Assembly (NCBI GenBank): GCA_016779205.1
Contig: JADHOC010000030.1
Span: 1 to 41,467, forward strand
Source of the DNA: Planctomycetota bacterium
GTDB lineage: Bacteria > Planctomycetota > UBA1135 > GCA-002686595
Direction: 5' to 3'
DNA length: 41,467 bases
This document shows positions 1 through 8,842 of this stretch, one piece after another. The translations under genes and the position numbers were made by a program. How positions within the stretch are numbered: position 1 is the stretch's first letter; the number at the start of each line of letters is the position of its first letter. The notes beneath the pieces are model-generated. The model was not told the origin of the DNA. It made no database searches and worked only from the letters and a program-made list of their open reading frames with translations.

Positions 1-104
1 CTGGGCGGGCCCTGCCGGTTCCCGGTAGGGCCCCTCCACCACAACGGTCTCCCGGGCGCCGGGGGCGCGCCGATGCCGGCCCACCAGGCGGTGGCGCGCG
101 CCCG

Positions 105-1400
105 TCAGGGCTGCTCGAGCTGGACGCCGAGCACCTCGCCCGGGATGAGCCCGAGCGCAGCCGGCGGTCGAACGATGAGCGTCCGACCGAACTCCGGCAC
201 CTGGGGCTGCCGCCAGAGGCGCACCGGCAACTCCTCGACGCCCCGCCCGTACCCGACGACCTCCGCCGCAGCGACCTCCGCAGGTGAGGTGCGGCGGGAG
301 AGCAGGACGACCGCGGGCGCATCCCCCTCGGGCGCGGAGGGCTCGGGCAGGAACACCGTCACGTTCCGCGCGTCGGCGGACTCCACCAGCGCCACCGTGC
401 TGCCCGCGAGCAGAGCCTGCCCAGGGCGCGACTCGACGAGGCCCACCCGGCCGGCGATGGTCGCCGAGAGGGTCAGCCCGTCCTGCTCGAGGCGCAGGGC
501 AGCGAGCTCCGCGCGCCGGATCTCCACCCGCTGGGTGAGGGCCGTGATCGCGGCGTCGTCCGCGGCGCGGGCGGAGCGCTGCACCGCCTCCCTCGCCGCC
601 ACCGCGGGCGAGGGCGCCTCGAGGCCCTCGAGGATGCCGCGCGCGCGATCGAGGCTGGCCACCGAGGCGACTCGCTCCTCTTTCTGGGCCTGGAGGAGCT
701 CGCGGTTGGCGGCCACCTGCCCCAGGAGCGTGCGCTCCTCCAGTTCGAAGTCCTGCTTCTCGGCAGCGCGGCCGAAGCCCTGGTCGACGAGGGGCGCGAG
801 CCGCTCCGCCTGGACCCGGACCTGATCCGCCTTCAGAAGATCCCGCTCGATCTCCACCTCGAGCGCGAGGATCGCCAGCCGACGCTCCCGCGCCTCGATC
901 TGCAGGCGCCAGACCTCATCCCGCACCCGGCTCCGGTTCGCCTGACCATCCTGGACGAGCTCGGTGTCGTTCTCGCCGATCGCCAGGAGGCGTTCGGCGG
1001 CGGCCAGTGCCTGTGAGGCGGCGAGCGCCGTGACGTCCGCCAGGACCGCCGCGAGCTGCTGCTCGGCCACAGAGAGCTGCGCCTCCAGGGGACCGCTGTC
1101 GAGCCGCGCGATCGGATCGCCGGGCTTGACCTCGTCCCCCTCCTCCACGAGCACCGCCGCGAGCAGGCCCGCCTGGCCGAACGCGTGGGCCACCTCGGTC
1201 GCCGTGACGACCCCGACGAGCTGCGGCGTGGGCACCGCGGTGCCAGCCGCCCAGAGCCCGGTCAAACCGAGCCCGATCCACACGAAGAACTGACCAGGGG
1301 CCCGCATGAAGTCGCGCAGCCGCAGCCCGATCGGCGTGGGGACACGCTTCGGCAGCGGGGGCATCGCCTGATCGACGGTCGGTCGGTTCTCGATCTCCAT
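105..1400 (-). CDS. HlyD-family membrane-fusion/periplasmic adaptor protein
   Basis: 431 residues. One N-terminal membrane segment (about 38-56) follows a short cytoplasmic, proline-rich tail. A biotinyl/lipoyl-like half-motif (about 66-108, with VEEGDEVKPGDPIARLD) leads into a long alpha-helical hairpin rich in Glu, Arg and Ala (about 108-305), and then the second half of the barrel (LTLSATIAGRVGLVESRPGQ, about 307-330). This order is typical of HlyD/EmrA-type adaptors that link an inner-membrane transporter to an outer-membrane channel. No transporter partner is visible; it could lie beyond the left edge. The gene is third in a minus-strand operon after the VTC and DUF4956 genes, 12 bases after DUF4956, so it may export or anchor something made by that pair (inference). 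Family call is firm, substrate unknown. Confidence 0.87.
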   Translation of the reverse strand: MEIENRPTVDQAMPPLPKRVPTPIGLRLRDFMRAPGQFFVWIGLGLTGLWAAGTAVPTPQLVGVVTATEVAHAFGQAGLLAAVLVEEGDEVKPGDPIARLDSGPLEAQLSVAEQQLAAVLADVTALAASQALAAAERLLAIGENDTELVQDGQANRSRVRDEVWRLQIEARERRLAILALEVEIERDLLKADQVRVQAERLAPLVDQGFGRAAEKQDFELEERTLLGQVAANRELLQAQKEERVASVASLDRARGILEGLEAPSPAVAAREAVQRSARAADDAAITALTQRVEIRRAELAALRLEQDGLTLSATIAGRVGLVESRPGQALLAGSTVALVESADARNVTVFLPEPSAPEGDAPAVVLLSRRTSPAEVAAAEVVGYGRGVEELPVRLWRQPQVPEFGRTLIVRPPAALGLIPGEVLGVQLEQP

Positions 1401-1412
1401 GGTGTCGCGCGA

Positions 1413-2129
1413 TCAGAGCTCGGCGTAACGATCCCGAAGGACCAGGCTGGCCTCGACGACGCCGGGCGTCGCGCGCAGGTACTCGACCATCTCGCTGCCC
1501 CGCTCGGGGTCACGGAGTCGGACGGCCGAGACGACCTCGACGCTCTCGTCCGAATCATGGGAGGTCATCTTCTCGATCCCTCGACAGAAGCGACCCAGGA
1601 CCTCGTCGATCCGGGCCAACGCAGCCTTCCACTCATCCCCGCCGGAGTCGCCTCTCCGCACCGCGTAGGTGACGTGGCCGTCGAAGCGCGTCTTGGAGCC
1701 GAAGGCCACGAGGTGGAGGTAGGTGACCACGGACATGAGCACCGCTCCGCCCACGAGCGCGATGCCGTAGCGCTGGGTCCCCGCCGCCATGCCGAGCACC
1801 AGGGAGAAGAAGACGAAGACCGTGTCGCGGGTGTCCTTGAGGACGTTCCGGAAGCGGACGATGGCCAGCGCCCCGAGGAGCCCGAAGGCCGTGACGAGGC
1901 TGTCACCGATGACGAAGATCAGCAGCGTGGCCCCCATCGTGAGGACCACCAGGGACTGCGTGAAGCCGCGCGAGTAGGAGAGGCCGTGGTGCGTGCGCTG
2001 GTACACCCAGGCCACCGCGAGGCCGATGAAGGCCGCGATCATCAGCGACGCGAGGAGCGCGGAGACGCCCGCGCTGCCAGCCGCCCCACCGGCGACGAGG
2101 CTATCGATGGCCGAACGGAGCTCAGGCAT
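1413..2129 (-). CDS. DUF4956 family membrane protein
   Basis: 238 residues with several hydrophobic segments in the first 140 residues (about 22-43, 60-76, 78-91, 103-117, 122-140) and a soluble C-terminal domain of about 100 residues. The conserved DUF4956 signatures are visible: THHGLSYSRGF (46-56), FGLLGALAIVRFR (82-94) and KDTRDTVFVF (98-107). The biochemical role of the family is not established. From established genome-context knowledge, DUF4956 genes commonly sit beside VTC-type polyphosphate polymerase genes, as here: the start overlaps the end of the upstream VTC gene by 8 bases, implying translational coupling. The soluble tail looks like a small regulatory alpha/beta fold, but that is inference. 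Confidence 0.88.
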   Translation of the reverse strand: MPELRSAIDSLVAGGAAGSAGVSALLASLMIAAFIGLAVAWVYQRTHHGLSYSRGFTQSLVVLTMGATLLIFVIGDSLVTAFGLLGALAIVRFRNVLKDTRDTVFVFFSLVLGMAAGTQRYGIALVGGAVLMSVVTYLHLVAFGSKTRFDGHVTYAVRRGDSGGDEWKAALARIDEVLGRFCRGIEKMTSHDSDESVEVVSAVRLRDPERGSEMVEYLRATPGVVEASLVLRDRYAEL

Positions 2130-2919
2130 TGGGGAGTCTGAGGGGCCGCCGCGACTCGCTCAGGGCGTGCCGCAGCTGGGTCTGGCGGGGTCGAAAGAGG
2201 GTGCCCTGATCCATGGCGTGATCGAGGGACAGCACGTACTTGGGGATGGACTCCCGGCTGATCTCGAGCTGATCGATGAGCCGGGTCGCCCAGGACGGGC
2301 ACTGCTCCGAGAACTTCAGCTCGACGATCGCGCCCTCGGTCGGCGTCCGCTCCCATTCACGGTGCGCCTCCAGCGCGAGGTTTGACGTCGACGTCATGGC
2401 GTGTTCGACCTCGGTGTCGATGGTGAACCGCACGGGGTCGCCGTGGGCTGACTCGTAGGCCTCGCGCATGTACCGCACCCGGACCAGCGGTCGAGCGGCG
2501 AGCTCATCGAGTCGGAGCGCAAACTCGCTCGCCCCCTCCATCTGGGAGAGGGCGGTGGGACGCCCGTTGAGGACAGCCTCCGCCACCTCGCGGCTCACGC
2601 GGGCGCGCGTCTTCCTCACGACGACGTTTGAGCGCTTCTTGATCTCGAGGAACACCGGCGAGCTCGGGTCGTCGTCATAGGCACGCACCCGGAGCTTGAA
2701 GCGATTGCGGTGCCCTTCCACGGTGGTCCGGTAGAGCTCCAGCCCGTCACCATCCAGGTAGAGGCTGACGATCGGATACCGGCAGTCCGTGCTCTTCCGG
2801 GCGAAGTGGTCAGGGCGAACGAAGGGCCGCACCATCGCCCGGATCGACGGCAGAAGCCTCGCCGGGACGAAGTACTTCCACTCGTATCGAGAGGTGAGTG
2901 TGCGGTCGTCTTGGGACAT
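2122..2919 (-). CDS. VTC domain polyphosphate polymerase
   Basis: 265 residues from ATG at 2919; a longer open frame continues upstream but has no recognisable protein content, and homology begins at MSQDDRTLTSRYEWKYF. This is a stand-alone VTC tunnel domain of the triphosphate-tunnel superfamily, as in yeast Vtc4, which polymerises inorganic polyphosphate from nucleotide triphosphate. Tunnel-lining residues appear intact: RYEWKY (11-16), RFKLRVRAY (73-81), FLEIKKR (90-96), VRVRYMREAY (146-155) and VELKF (199-203, with Glu200 and Lys202). It starts an operon with DUF4956 and HlyD and is divergent from a CotH-kinase gene; CotH, VTC and DUF4956 genes are a recurrent bacterial association. No membrane segment is seen, so membrane attachment would come through DUF4956 (inference). 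Confidence 0.88.
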   Translation of the reverse strand: MSQDDRTLTSRYEWKYFVPARLLPSIRAMVRPFVRPDHFARKSTDCRYPIVSLYLDGDGLELYRTTVEGHRNRFKLRVRAYDDDPSSPVFLEIKKRSNVVVRKTRARVSREVAEAVLNGRPTALSQMEGASEFALRLDELAARPLVRVRYMREAYESAHGDPVRFTIDTEVEHAMTSTSNLALEAHREWERTPTEGAIVELKFSEQCPSWATRLIDQLEISRESIPKYVLSLDHAMDQGTLFRPRQTQLRHALSESRRPLRLPNA

Positions 2920-2960
2920 CTCTAGGCAGCTCGGAAAGCAGAGCCGAAGGGGCAATTTAC

Positions 2961-2968
2961 AGTATATT
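2961..2968. promoter_or_regulatory. Possible shared -10 element of a bidirectional promoter
   Basis: The only AT-rich island in the 57-base gap between the divergent VTC and CotH genes is AGTATATT. On the plus strand it gives TATATT (2963-2968), 8 bases before the GTG at 2977. On the minus strand it gives TATACT (2966 down to 2961), about 41 bases before the VTC start. No good -35 box is seen on either side. Confidence 0.45.
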
Positions 2969-2976
2969 GAGGTCCC

Positions 2977-5900
2977 GTGAGCGCCCGCCAGTTCGTCCTT
3001 CGAGGGTCGTCTCGAATTCCCCACACCCCAGAAGCGTTGCCTGCCGTGCTTGGTCTCCGTCCGAACTCCATCGCCGCGTACGCGGTGGTTGCTGCCTCGC
3101 TGGTCTGTGCGATTTCCGCTCAACAGCCGATCATCACCGAGTTCCTCGCCCGGAACGACGCGGGGATCCAGGACGAGGACAATGACCGCAACGACTGGAT
3201 CGAGCTCCATAACCCCTCGACCACGGCCCTGAACCTCGGGGGCTGGCGGCTGACGGACGACCTCGGAGACCTCTCCAAGTGGGTCCTCCCAGCGCAAACC
3301 CTCGCCCCCGGCGGGTTCCTCGTGGTCTTCGCCTCCGGCAAGGACCGCGCCGTGGCGGGGCAACCCCTCCACACCAACTTCCGGCTCTCTACGGGCGGGG
3401 AGTACCTCGCCCTCGTGAATCCGGTGGGGCTGATCGCCACCCAGTTCTTCCCCACCTTCCCGGCGCAGTCCGCCGACGTCTCCTACGGATACGAATCGGA
3501 CCTCGTCACGCTGGCGTTCTTCGATCCCCCCTCGCCCGGCGCGGCCAACGGTGGCGGAGGAGGCGGCGCCCCCCTGGACCCGGTGACCTTCTCTCGCTCC
3601 CCCAGGTTCGAGTCCGGACCGGTTGTGCTGGGGCTACAACACCCCTCCCCGGGCGCCACCATCCGCTACACCTTGGACGGTCGGGAACCCACCAACCAGG
3701 ACGCCGCCTACGCGTCTCCCCTGCTCCTCACCGAGACGACGACGCTCAGGGCCCGCGCCTTCAGGAGCAACGCGCTCCCCTCCCCCGTCTCCTCGGGCTC
3801 CTGGATCTTCCAGGGCCTCGTCGAGGACCAGGACCTGACGACCGCCCTGGGTCGGGGCCTCCCCTCCGAGTGGATCGACCAGGCCGGCATCAACTGGAAC
3901 CTCGGCGGCAGCCGCCCTGGCGCCTGGTACGGCCTGGATAGCCTCGTGACCGCCCCCTACACCCCTGAACAGGTGCAGTCGGCCCTCGATGCGATCCCCT
4001 CTCTCTCACTTCAGATGCACCCCGACGACCTGTTCGGGTTCATGGCCCCGTCGGGCCTCCTGGGGATCTACGCCAACTCGACCGAGGAGGGTGAGGCCTG
4101 GGAGCGGCCGTGCTCGCTGGAGTGGCTGGACCCGGACAGCGGGCTCCAGTTCCAGATCGACTGCGGGGTGAGCATCCAGGGGGGGACGAACACCGGCACG
4201 ATCAAGCGCAGCCAGCTCTCCATGGCGCTCAAGTTCAAGTCCGAGTTCGGCCCCTCCAAGCTCGAGCACAAGGTGTTCGAGGACTCCGCGCTGGAGAGCT
4301 TCGACTACCTCGTCCTCGATTGCGCGAGCCAGCTCTCCATCAACGGTCCCGCCGGTTCGACCACGAAGATCCACGCCCAGGAGACCCGCGACCAGTTCGC
4401 AGCCCAGTCCCACCAGGACATGGACCACCCCTCGCCCCATGGCCGCTGGGTGCACCTCTACCTCAACGGCCTCTACTGGGGCGTCCTGCACCTCCACGAG
4501 CGACCGGACGAGCGCTTCGCCGCAGGTTACGGCGGTGGCGACCCCGAGGAATACGACTGGATCAAGCGGGGCAACGTCGCGGCCGGGAACAACAACCCCG
4601 TGGGGAGCGCGGCACCCGGCCTCTGGAAAGAGGTGCGAGACATCGTCGCGACGGGGGTCGCGCCGGGCCAGCAGTGGCAGGGAGAGGACGCGTACCAGGC
4701 GCTGGTCGATCGGGTCGACCTCGTGAACTACGCGGACTACATGCTGATGAACTGGTACGTGGGCAACACGGACTGGCCCCACAACAACTGGATGGCCACC
4801 GCCCACGCGCGCAACTCGGCCGACCCCGCGGACGTGGACCCCAACGGCCGCTTCAGGTTTCACAACTGGGACGCGGAGGCCACCCTCTACTGGGGTGGCG
4901 CCGTCACCGCCGTGAATGACGGGTTCTGGGATCGAACGGGCCTTCAGTCGGGCAGCCCAGCCAACGTCAACTTCATTCACACGGCGGCCCTCGCCCACCC
5001 CGACTACCGCGTGCTCCTCGCGGACCGCGCGCAGCTCCACCTGCTCACCCCTGGCGGCTCGCTCTGGGTGGAACCTGGGTTCGACGTGATCGGGACCCCC
5101 TACGACCCTGCCTTCCCCGAACGAAACGTCCCCGCGACCCGCTACCACGACATCGCGACGGAGCTGGGCCCGGCCGTGCTCATGGAGTACGCGCGCTGGG
5201 GCAACTACTTCGAGGCCCCTGGGCGATTCAACCTGACGGACTGGGTGGTGGAACGGGATCGGCTGCTGAACGACTTCTTCCCCATTCGCAGCCAGGTGCT
5301 GCTCCAGCAGCTCCTCGCCGCCACGCCCCAGCTCTTCCCCTCCATCGCGGCGCCGTCTCCGTCCCGACCGCCGGGCCGATACCGAGACGGCGCCCCGCTG
5401 ACCCTCTCCAGCTCCGCCCCGGTCTACTACACCTTGGACGGGTCGGACCCGCGCCTCTCCCTCGGGGCGATCAGCCCGGCCGCCCTCGCCGCCACGGGGC
5501 CGATCCCCCTCCCCCGCGGCACCTCAAGGATCCAGGCACGGGCCTTCGACGGCACCCAGTGGAGCCCGCCCTTCACCGGGACCTACTGCTCCGGCTTCCG
5601 TGTCCGCATCAACGAGATCCAGAGCGCGAACTCCCGCACGGTGGCGGACCCCGCCGGTCAGTTCGAGGATTGGTTCGAGCTGCGCAACCTGACGGACACC
5701 CCGCTGGACCTCGGGGGCTTCCACCTGACGGACGACCCCGAGGACCCGACCCGGTTCGAGATCCCCGCCGGCGTCACCATCCCGGCCGAGGGCTACCTCC
5801 TCTTCTGGGCAGACGATGACGTCTCCCAGGGGCCGACGCACGTCAACTTCAGGCTCTCGTCGGGCGGTGACTTCCTCGGCCTTTCAGGGCCGAGTGAGCT

Positions 5901-6051
5901 CTCGCGGGTGTCGTTCGATTCGACGTCGATCCCCCCTCTGCGGGACGACCACAGCTACGCGCGAACCCAGGATGGGCGCGGGCCCTTCGCGCGTACGGCC
6001 CGTCCGACGCCCGGTGCCCGGAACGTCGCCGGCCAGGCCACGCCCCAGTGA
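2977..6051 (+). CDS. Secreted CotH-kinase protein with two lamin-tail and two chitobiase-like domains
   Basis: 1024 residues if started at GTG 2977; a GTG at 3046 (residue 24) is an alternative giving a normal-length signal peptide. Hydrophobic stretch about 32-48 ends in ISAQQ. Domains in order: lamin-tail domain (about 50-185, WIELHNPST), chitobiase/hexosaminidase C-terminal-like domain (about 205-270, YTLDGREPT at 231), CotH-type kinase (about 340-760, with GRWVHLYLNG at 489 and HNWDAEATLYW at 629), a second chitobiase-like domain (YTLDGSDPR at 818), and a second lamin-tail domain (about 875-985). CotH proteins are atypical kinases that phosphorylate secreted coat proteins in Bacillus; target here unknown. 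The divergent VTC/DUF4956 operon supports a functional association. Unlike its downstream neighbours it lacks the FQCWYRD C-terminal module. Confidence 0.85.
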   Translation: MSARQFVLRGSSRIPHTPEALPAVLGLRPNSIAAYAVVAASLVCAISAQQPIITEFLARNDAGIQDEDNDRNDWIELHNPSTTALNLGGWRLTDDLGDLSKWVLPAQTLAPGGFLVVFASGKDRAVAGQPLHTNFRLSTGGEYLALVNPVGLIATQFFPTFPAQSADVSYGYESDLVTLAFFDPPSPGAANGGGGGGAPLDPVTFSRSPRFESGPVVLGLQHPSPGATIRYTLDGREPTNQDAAYASPLLLTETTTLRARAFRSNALPSPVSSGSWIFQGLVEDQDLTTALGRGLPSEWIDQAGINWNLGGSRPGAWYGLDSLVTAPYTPEQVQSALDAIPSLSLQMHPDDLFGFMAPSGLLGIYANSTEEGEAWERPCSLEWLDPDSGLQFQIDCGVSIQGGTNTGTIKRSQLSMALKFKSEFGPSKLEHKVFEDSALESFDYLVLDCASQLSINGPAGSTTKIHAQETRDQFAAQSHQDMDHPSPHGRWVHLYLNGLYWGVLHLHERPDERFAAGYGGGDPEEYDWIKRGNVAAGNNNPVGSAAPGLWKEVRDIVATGVAPGQQWQGEDAYQALVDRVDLVNYADYMLMNWYVGNTDWPHNNWMATAHARNSADPADVDPNGRFRFHNWDAEATLYWGGAVTAVNDGFWDRTGLQSGSPANVNFIHTAALAHPDYRVLLADRAQLHLLTPGGSLWVEPGFDVIGTPYDPAFPERNVPATRYHDIATELGPAVLMEYARWGNYFEAPGRFNLTDWVVERDRLLNDFFPIRSQVLLQQLLAATPQLFPSIAAPSPSRPPGRYRDGAPLTLSSSAPVYYTLDGSDPRLSLGAISPAALAATGPIPLPRGTSRIQARAFDGTQWSPPFTGTYCSGFRVRINEIQSANSRTVADPAGQFEDWFELRNLTDTPLDLGGFHLTDDPEDPTRFEIPAGVTIPAEGYLLFWADDDVSQGPTHVNFRLSSGGDFLGLSGPSELSRVSFDSTSIPPLRDDHSYARTQDGRGPFARTARPTPGARNVAGQATPQ

Positions 6052-6234
6052 CAAGTCTGCCGGGGCGCGCCGCGGCGCTTCCCGGCGGGCGAGGGCGCCC
6101 GAGGCCCAAGACCCAGGGCCCGGAAGAACCAACAGATGGTCTGTCGCTCGTCCCATCGTGCGAATCTAGGGGGGTTGTGCGCCCAGCGGCGCGACTCGCC
6201 CGACGCGGGACGGAGCCACTCTCCTGCCCCGCGG

Positions 6235-6240
6235 TATGAT
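6235..6240 (+). promoter_or_regulatory. Candidate -10 element (TATGAT)
   Basis: TATGAT stands in otherwise GC-rich DNA, 34 bases before the ATG of the second CotH gene. It is one of a set of TANNNT hexamers that precede genes in this window. The rest of the gap 6052-6274 shows no gene. Confidence 0.35.
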
Positions 6241-6274
6241 GGCGGCCCTCGGCTCTCTCCCCTGATCTCTCCCC

Positions 6275-8842
6275 ATGCGTCACCTCGCTGCCCTCGGCCT
6301 CCTCGCCCTCGCTCCCCTCGCATCGGCCCAGGAGCCCGACCTCTACGACGACACGGTCCTGCGGACGATCGACATCACGCTCCCGACGACCAACTTCTGG
6401 CCGGGGCTGCGGGCCACATCGAGCACGGGCACCAACATCGTGGTCGACCTGACGCTTTCCGGTCCTGACCTCCCCGCGCCCATCACCATCCCGGGCGTCG
6501 GGATCCGGGTGAAGGGCAACTCGTCCTTCTTCTTCCTTCCTCCGGGCTCGCAGAAGACGTCCTTCAACATCGAGATCACCGAGTCGGACAACGCAGCGCG
6601 GCTGCTCGGCTATCGGACCCTCAACCTGAACAACGGGATCGAGGACCCCACGTTCTGCCGCGAGATCGGGTTCTTCCGCTTCGTGCGTCGGTACACGCCC
6701 GCGGGCCTCGGCAACCACGTCCAGCTCCGGCTGAACGGGGAGAACTGGGGCGTCTACGTCAACGTCCAGCAGTACAACACCCAGCTCCTTGAGGAGTACT
6801 TCGAGGAGGAGGGGGGCGCCCGGTACAAGGCGCTCAATATCTCCACCGGGCAGGACGCGCTGCGCTACATCGGCACCAACCCGAACTCCTACGCGCAGAA
6901 CTATCAGCTCAAGGACGACGGCGGTCTCGCCCAGCCCTGGCAGCCGATGATCGACGGCACCTTCGCCCTGAACAACTCAGGGACCAACGCCGCCGCCATC
7001 GACGAGAAGTTCGCCGTGGACGGGGCCATCTGGGCCCTCGTGGCGGAGAACCTGTTCATGGACGAGGACAGCTACATCTCGAAGGGGGCGGACTTCAACG
7101 TCTACTACGACCCCCTCCATGACCGGATCAACCTGCACCAGCACGACGGGAACGAGTCGTGGGGCGTCAGCCTGTTCGGCTGGCCGGGCGGCACCACCAC
7201 CAACCTGTCCCCGACCTATCGCTTCAACTCCGGGAGCCGACCCGCCGTGTCCCGGCTCATGTCGATCCCGCGCCTGCGGGAGCGCTACTTCGCGCACTAC
7301 CGGACCATGCTCGAGGACTTCAGCTGGGCCGATCTCCAGGGCCAGCTCCTCGGCTACAAGGCGCTGATCGACGCCGCCGTCCAAGCCGACCCCAAGCGGC
7401 TCTACTCCTACGCCCAGTTCCAGTCGAACTTCAACACCCAGACCTTCGTGAACGTTGGAGGCTCCAGCCTCCCGTGCCCGGGCCTCGAGCAGTACCTGGT
7501 GACGCGGCGCAACTTCCTGCTCTCCCAATCGGACCTGACCAAGGTCCAGCCGGAGATCACCGAGCTGGCCCACACGCCCGCCGCGCCCACCGTCGGCACG
7601 CCGACCTTCGTCACGGCCCGCATCCAGACCCCCGGCTCGTCCGTGGCCTTCGCCAACCTCTACTACAGGGAGGTGGGGCGCTTCATCCCGGTGCCCATGT
7701 TCGACGACGGCCAGAACGGTGACGGGGCCGCGGGCGACGGCGTGTACGGCGCCCTGCTCCCCATCCCTGGCACGCCCGGCGGCCGGCTTGACTACTACGT
7801 GGAGGCCGGCGCCCCCACCGGCGTCGGAGGCGGACAGCGATACGCGCCGAAGTTCGCCGAGGGCAAGCCCGCTGGCTTCAGCTACCCCTTCGGCAGCGCC
7901 GGGATCCGGATCACCGAGTACATGTACTCCGGCAACGGTGACGAGTTCGTCGAGCTGACGAACACCTCGGGAGCCCCGATCGACCTCACCGGGTGGAGCA
8001 TTGATGACAGCTCGGCCAACGCCGGGACCTTCGACCTCTCGAGCGCGGGCACCCTCGACCCCGGCGACTCCATCGTGATCACCGAGGGCGCCGCCGCCTC
8101 CTTCCAGCTCGACTGGGGCCTCTCCGGGGTGGTCGTGCTGGAGGGCAACGTCAACGCGACCTTCGGCCGGAACGACGGGATCTATGTGTTTGACGCCAGC
8201 GGCGCCATCGAGGACCGCCTGATCTACGGGGACGAGGACTTCCCCGGCTCGGTCCGCGCCCGTGAGGCCTCCGCCTGGATCTGCTCGGACGGGCTCGGGG
8301 CCGAGAATCCGCTCCTCTGGTCGCTCTCCTTCGAGGGGGACTACCAGGGCTCGGTCACGTCCCTGAACGGCGACGTCGGCAACCCGGGCTCCTTCACGGC
8401 GGCCCCGTGCGGCGGCATCGGGACCCCCTTCTGCGTCGCCAACCCGAACTCCACCGGCGCCGCCTCCGAGCTGCGCGCTGACGGGAGCCGGGAGGTCGCG
8501 GACAATGACGTCACCCTGGTTGCCTCCAGCTTGCCCGCGGGCTCCACGGGCTACCTCCTCGTGAGCGCGACCACCGGCTTCTCCCCGAACCCCGGCGGGA
8601 GCCTTGGCAACCTCTGCCTCGGCGCCCCCATCGGGCGCTACGTCGGACCCGGCCAGATCGGGAACTCCGGCACGGCAGGTGAGATCGCCCTCGCCCTCGA
8701 CCTCGCGTCCCTGCCCCAGCCCACCGGCTTCGTCTCCGCCCTGCCCGGCGACACCTGGTGCTGGCAGCTGTGGCACCGGGACTCCGTGGGCGGCCAGCCC
8801 GTCTCCAACTTCACCAACGGCATCTCGGTGAACTTCGAATGA
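6275..8842 (+). CDS. Secreted CotH-kinase/lamin-tail protein with FQCWYRD-type C-terminal module
   Basis: 855 residues with a clear signal peptide (1-18, ending ASAQ). The CotH kinase domain spans about 25-420, including GIRVKGNSSFF, LRLNGENWGVYVNVQQYN and the DRINLHQHDGNESWG segment starting at 283. A small beta-rich domain with the acidic, calcium-loop-like stretch DDGQNGDGAAGDGVYG (from about 476) follows, of the choice-of-anchor/Ig-like kind. A lamin-tail domain occupies about 544-700 (ITEYMYSG, GDEFVELTN), and the final 143 residues (from about 713) are the C-terminal module shared with two other proteins here. Likely secreted or surface-located and possibly phosphorylating surface proteins; substrate unknown. 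The stop overlaps the start of the next gene by four bases, suggesting coupled translation. Confidence 0.85.
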   Translation: MRHLAALGLLALAPLASAQEPDLYDDTVLRTIDITLPTTNFWPGLRATSSTGTNIVVDLTLSGPDLPAPITIPGVGIRVKGNSSFFFLPPGSQKTSFNIEITESDNAARLLGYRTLNLNNGIEDPTFCREIGFFRFVRRYTPAGLGNHVQLRLNGENWGVYVNVQQYNTQLLEEYFEEEGGARYKALNISTGQDALRYIGTNPNSYAQNYQLKDDGGLAQPWQPMIDGTFALNNSGTNAAAIDEKFAVDGAIWALVAENLFMDEDSYISKGADFNVYYDPLHDRINLHQHDGNESWGVSLFGWPGGTTTNLSPTYRFNSGSRPAVSRLMSIPRLRERYFAHYRTMLEDFSWADLQGQLLGYKALIDAAVQADPKRLYSYAQFQSNFNTQTFVNVGGSSLPCPGLEQYLVTRRNFLLSQSDLTKVQPEITELAHTPAAPTVGTPTFVTARIQTPGSSVAFANLYYREVGRFIPVPMFDDGQNGDGAAGDGVYGALLPIPGTPGGRLDYYVEAGAPTGVGGGQRYAPKFAEGKPAGFSYPFGSAGIRITEYMYSGNGDEFVELTNTSGAPIDLTGWSIDDSSANAGTFDLSSAGTLDPGDSIVITEGAAASFQLDWGLSGVVVLEGNVNATFGRNDGIYVFDASGAIEDRLIYGDEDFPGSVRAREASAWICSDGLGAENPLLWSLSFEGDYQGSVTSLNGDVGNPGSFTAAPCGGIGTPFCVANPNSTGAASELRADGSREVADNDVTLVASSLPAGSTGYLLVSATTGFSPNPGGSLGNLCLGAPIGRYVGPGQIGNSGTAGEIALALDLASLPQPTGFVSALPGDTWCWQLWHRDSVGGQPVSNFTNGISVNFE

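Noticed and set aside
1..84. Possible first codons of another minus-strand gene after HlyD, from a GTG at 84 reading VGRHRRAPGARETVVVEG
   Set aside because: Only 28 codons are visible, no ribosome-binding site precedes the GTG and no motif identifies it; the frame may simply be open by chance in GC-rich DNA.
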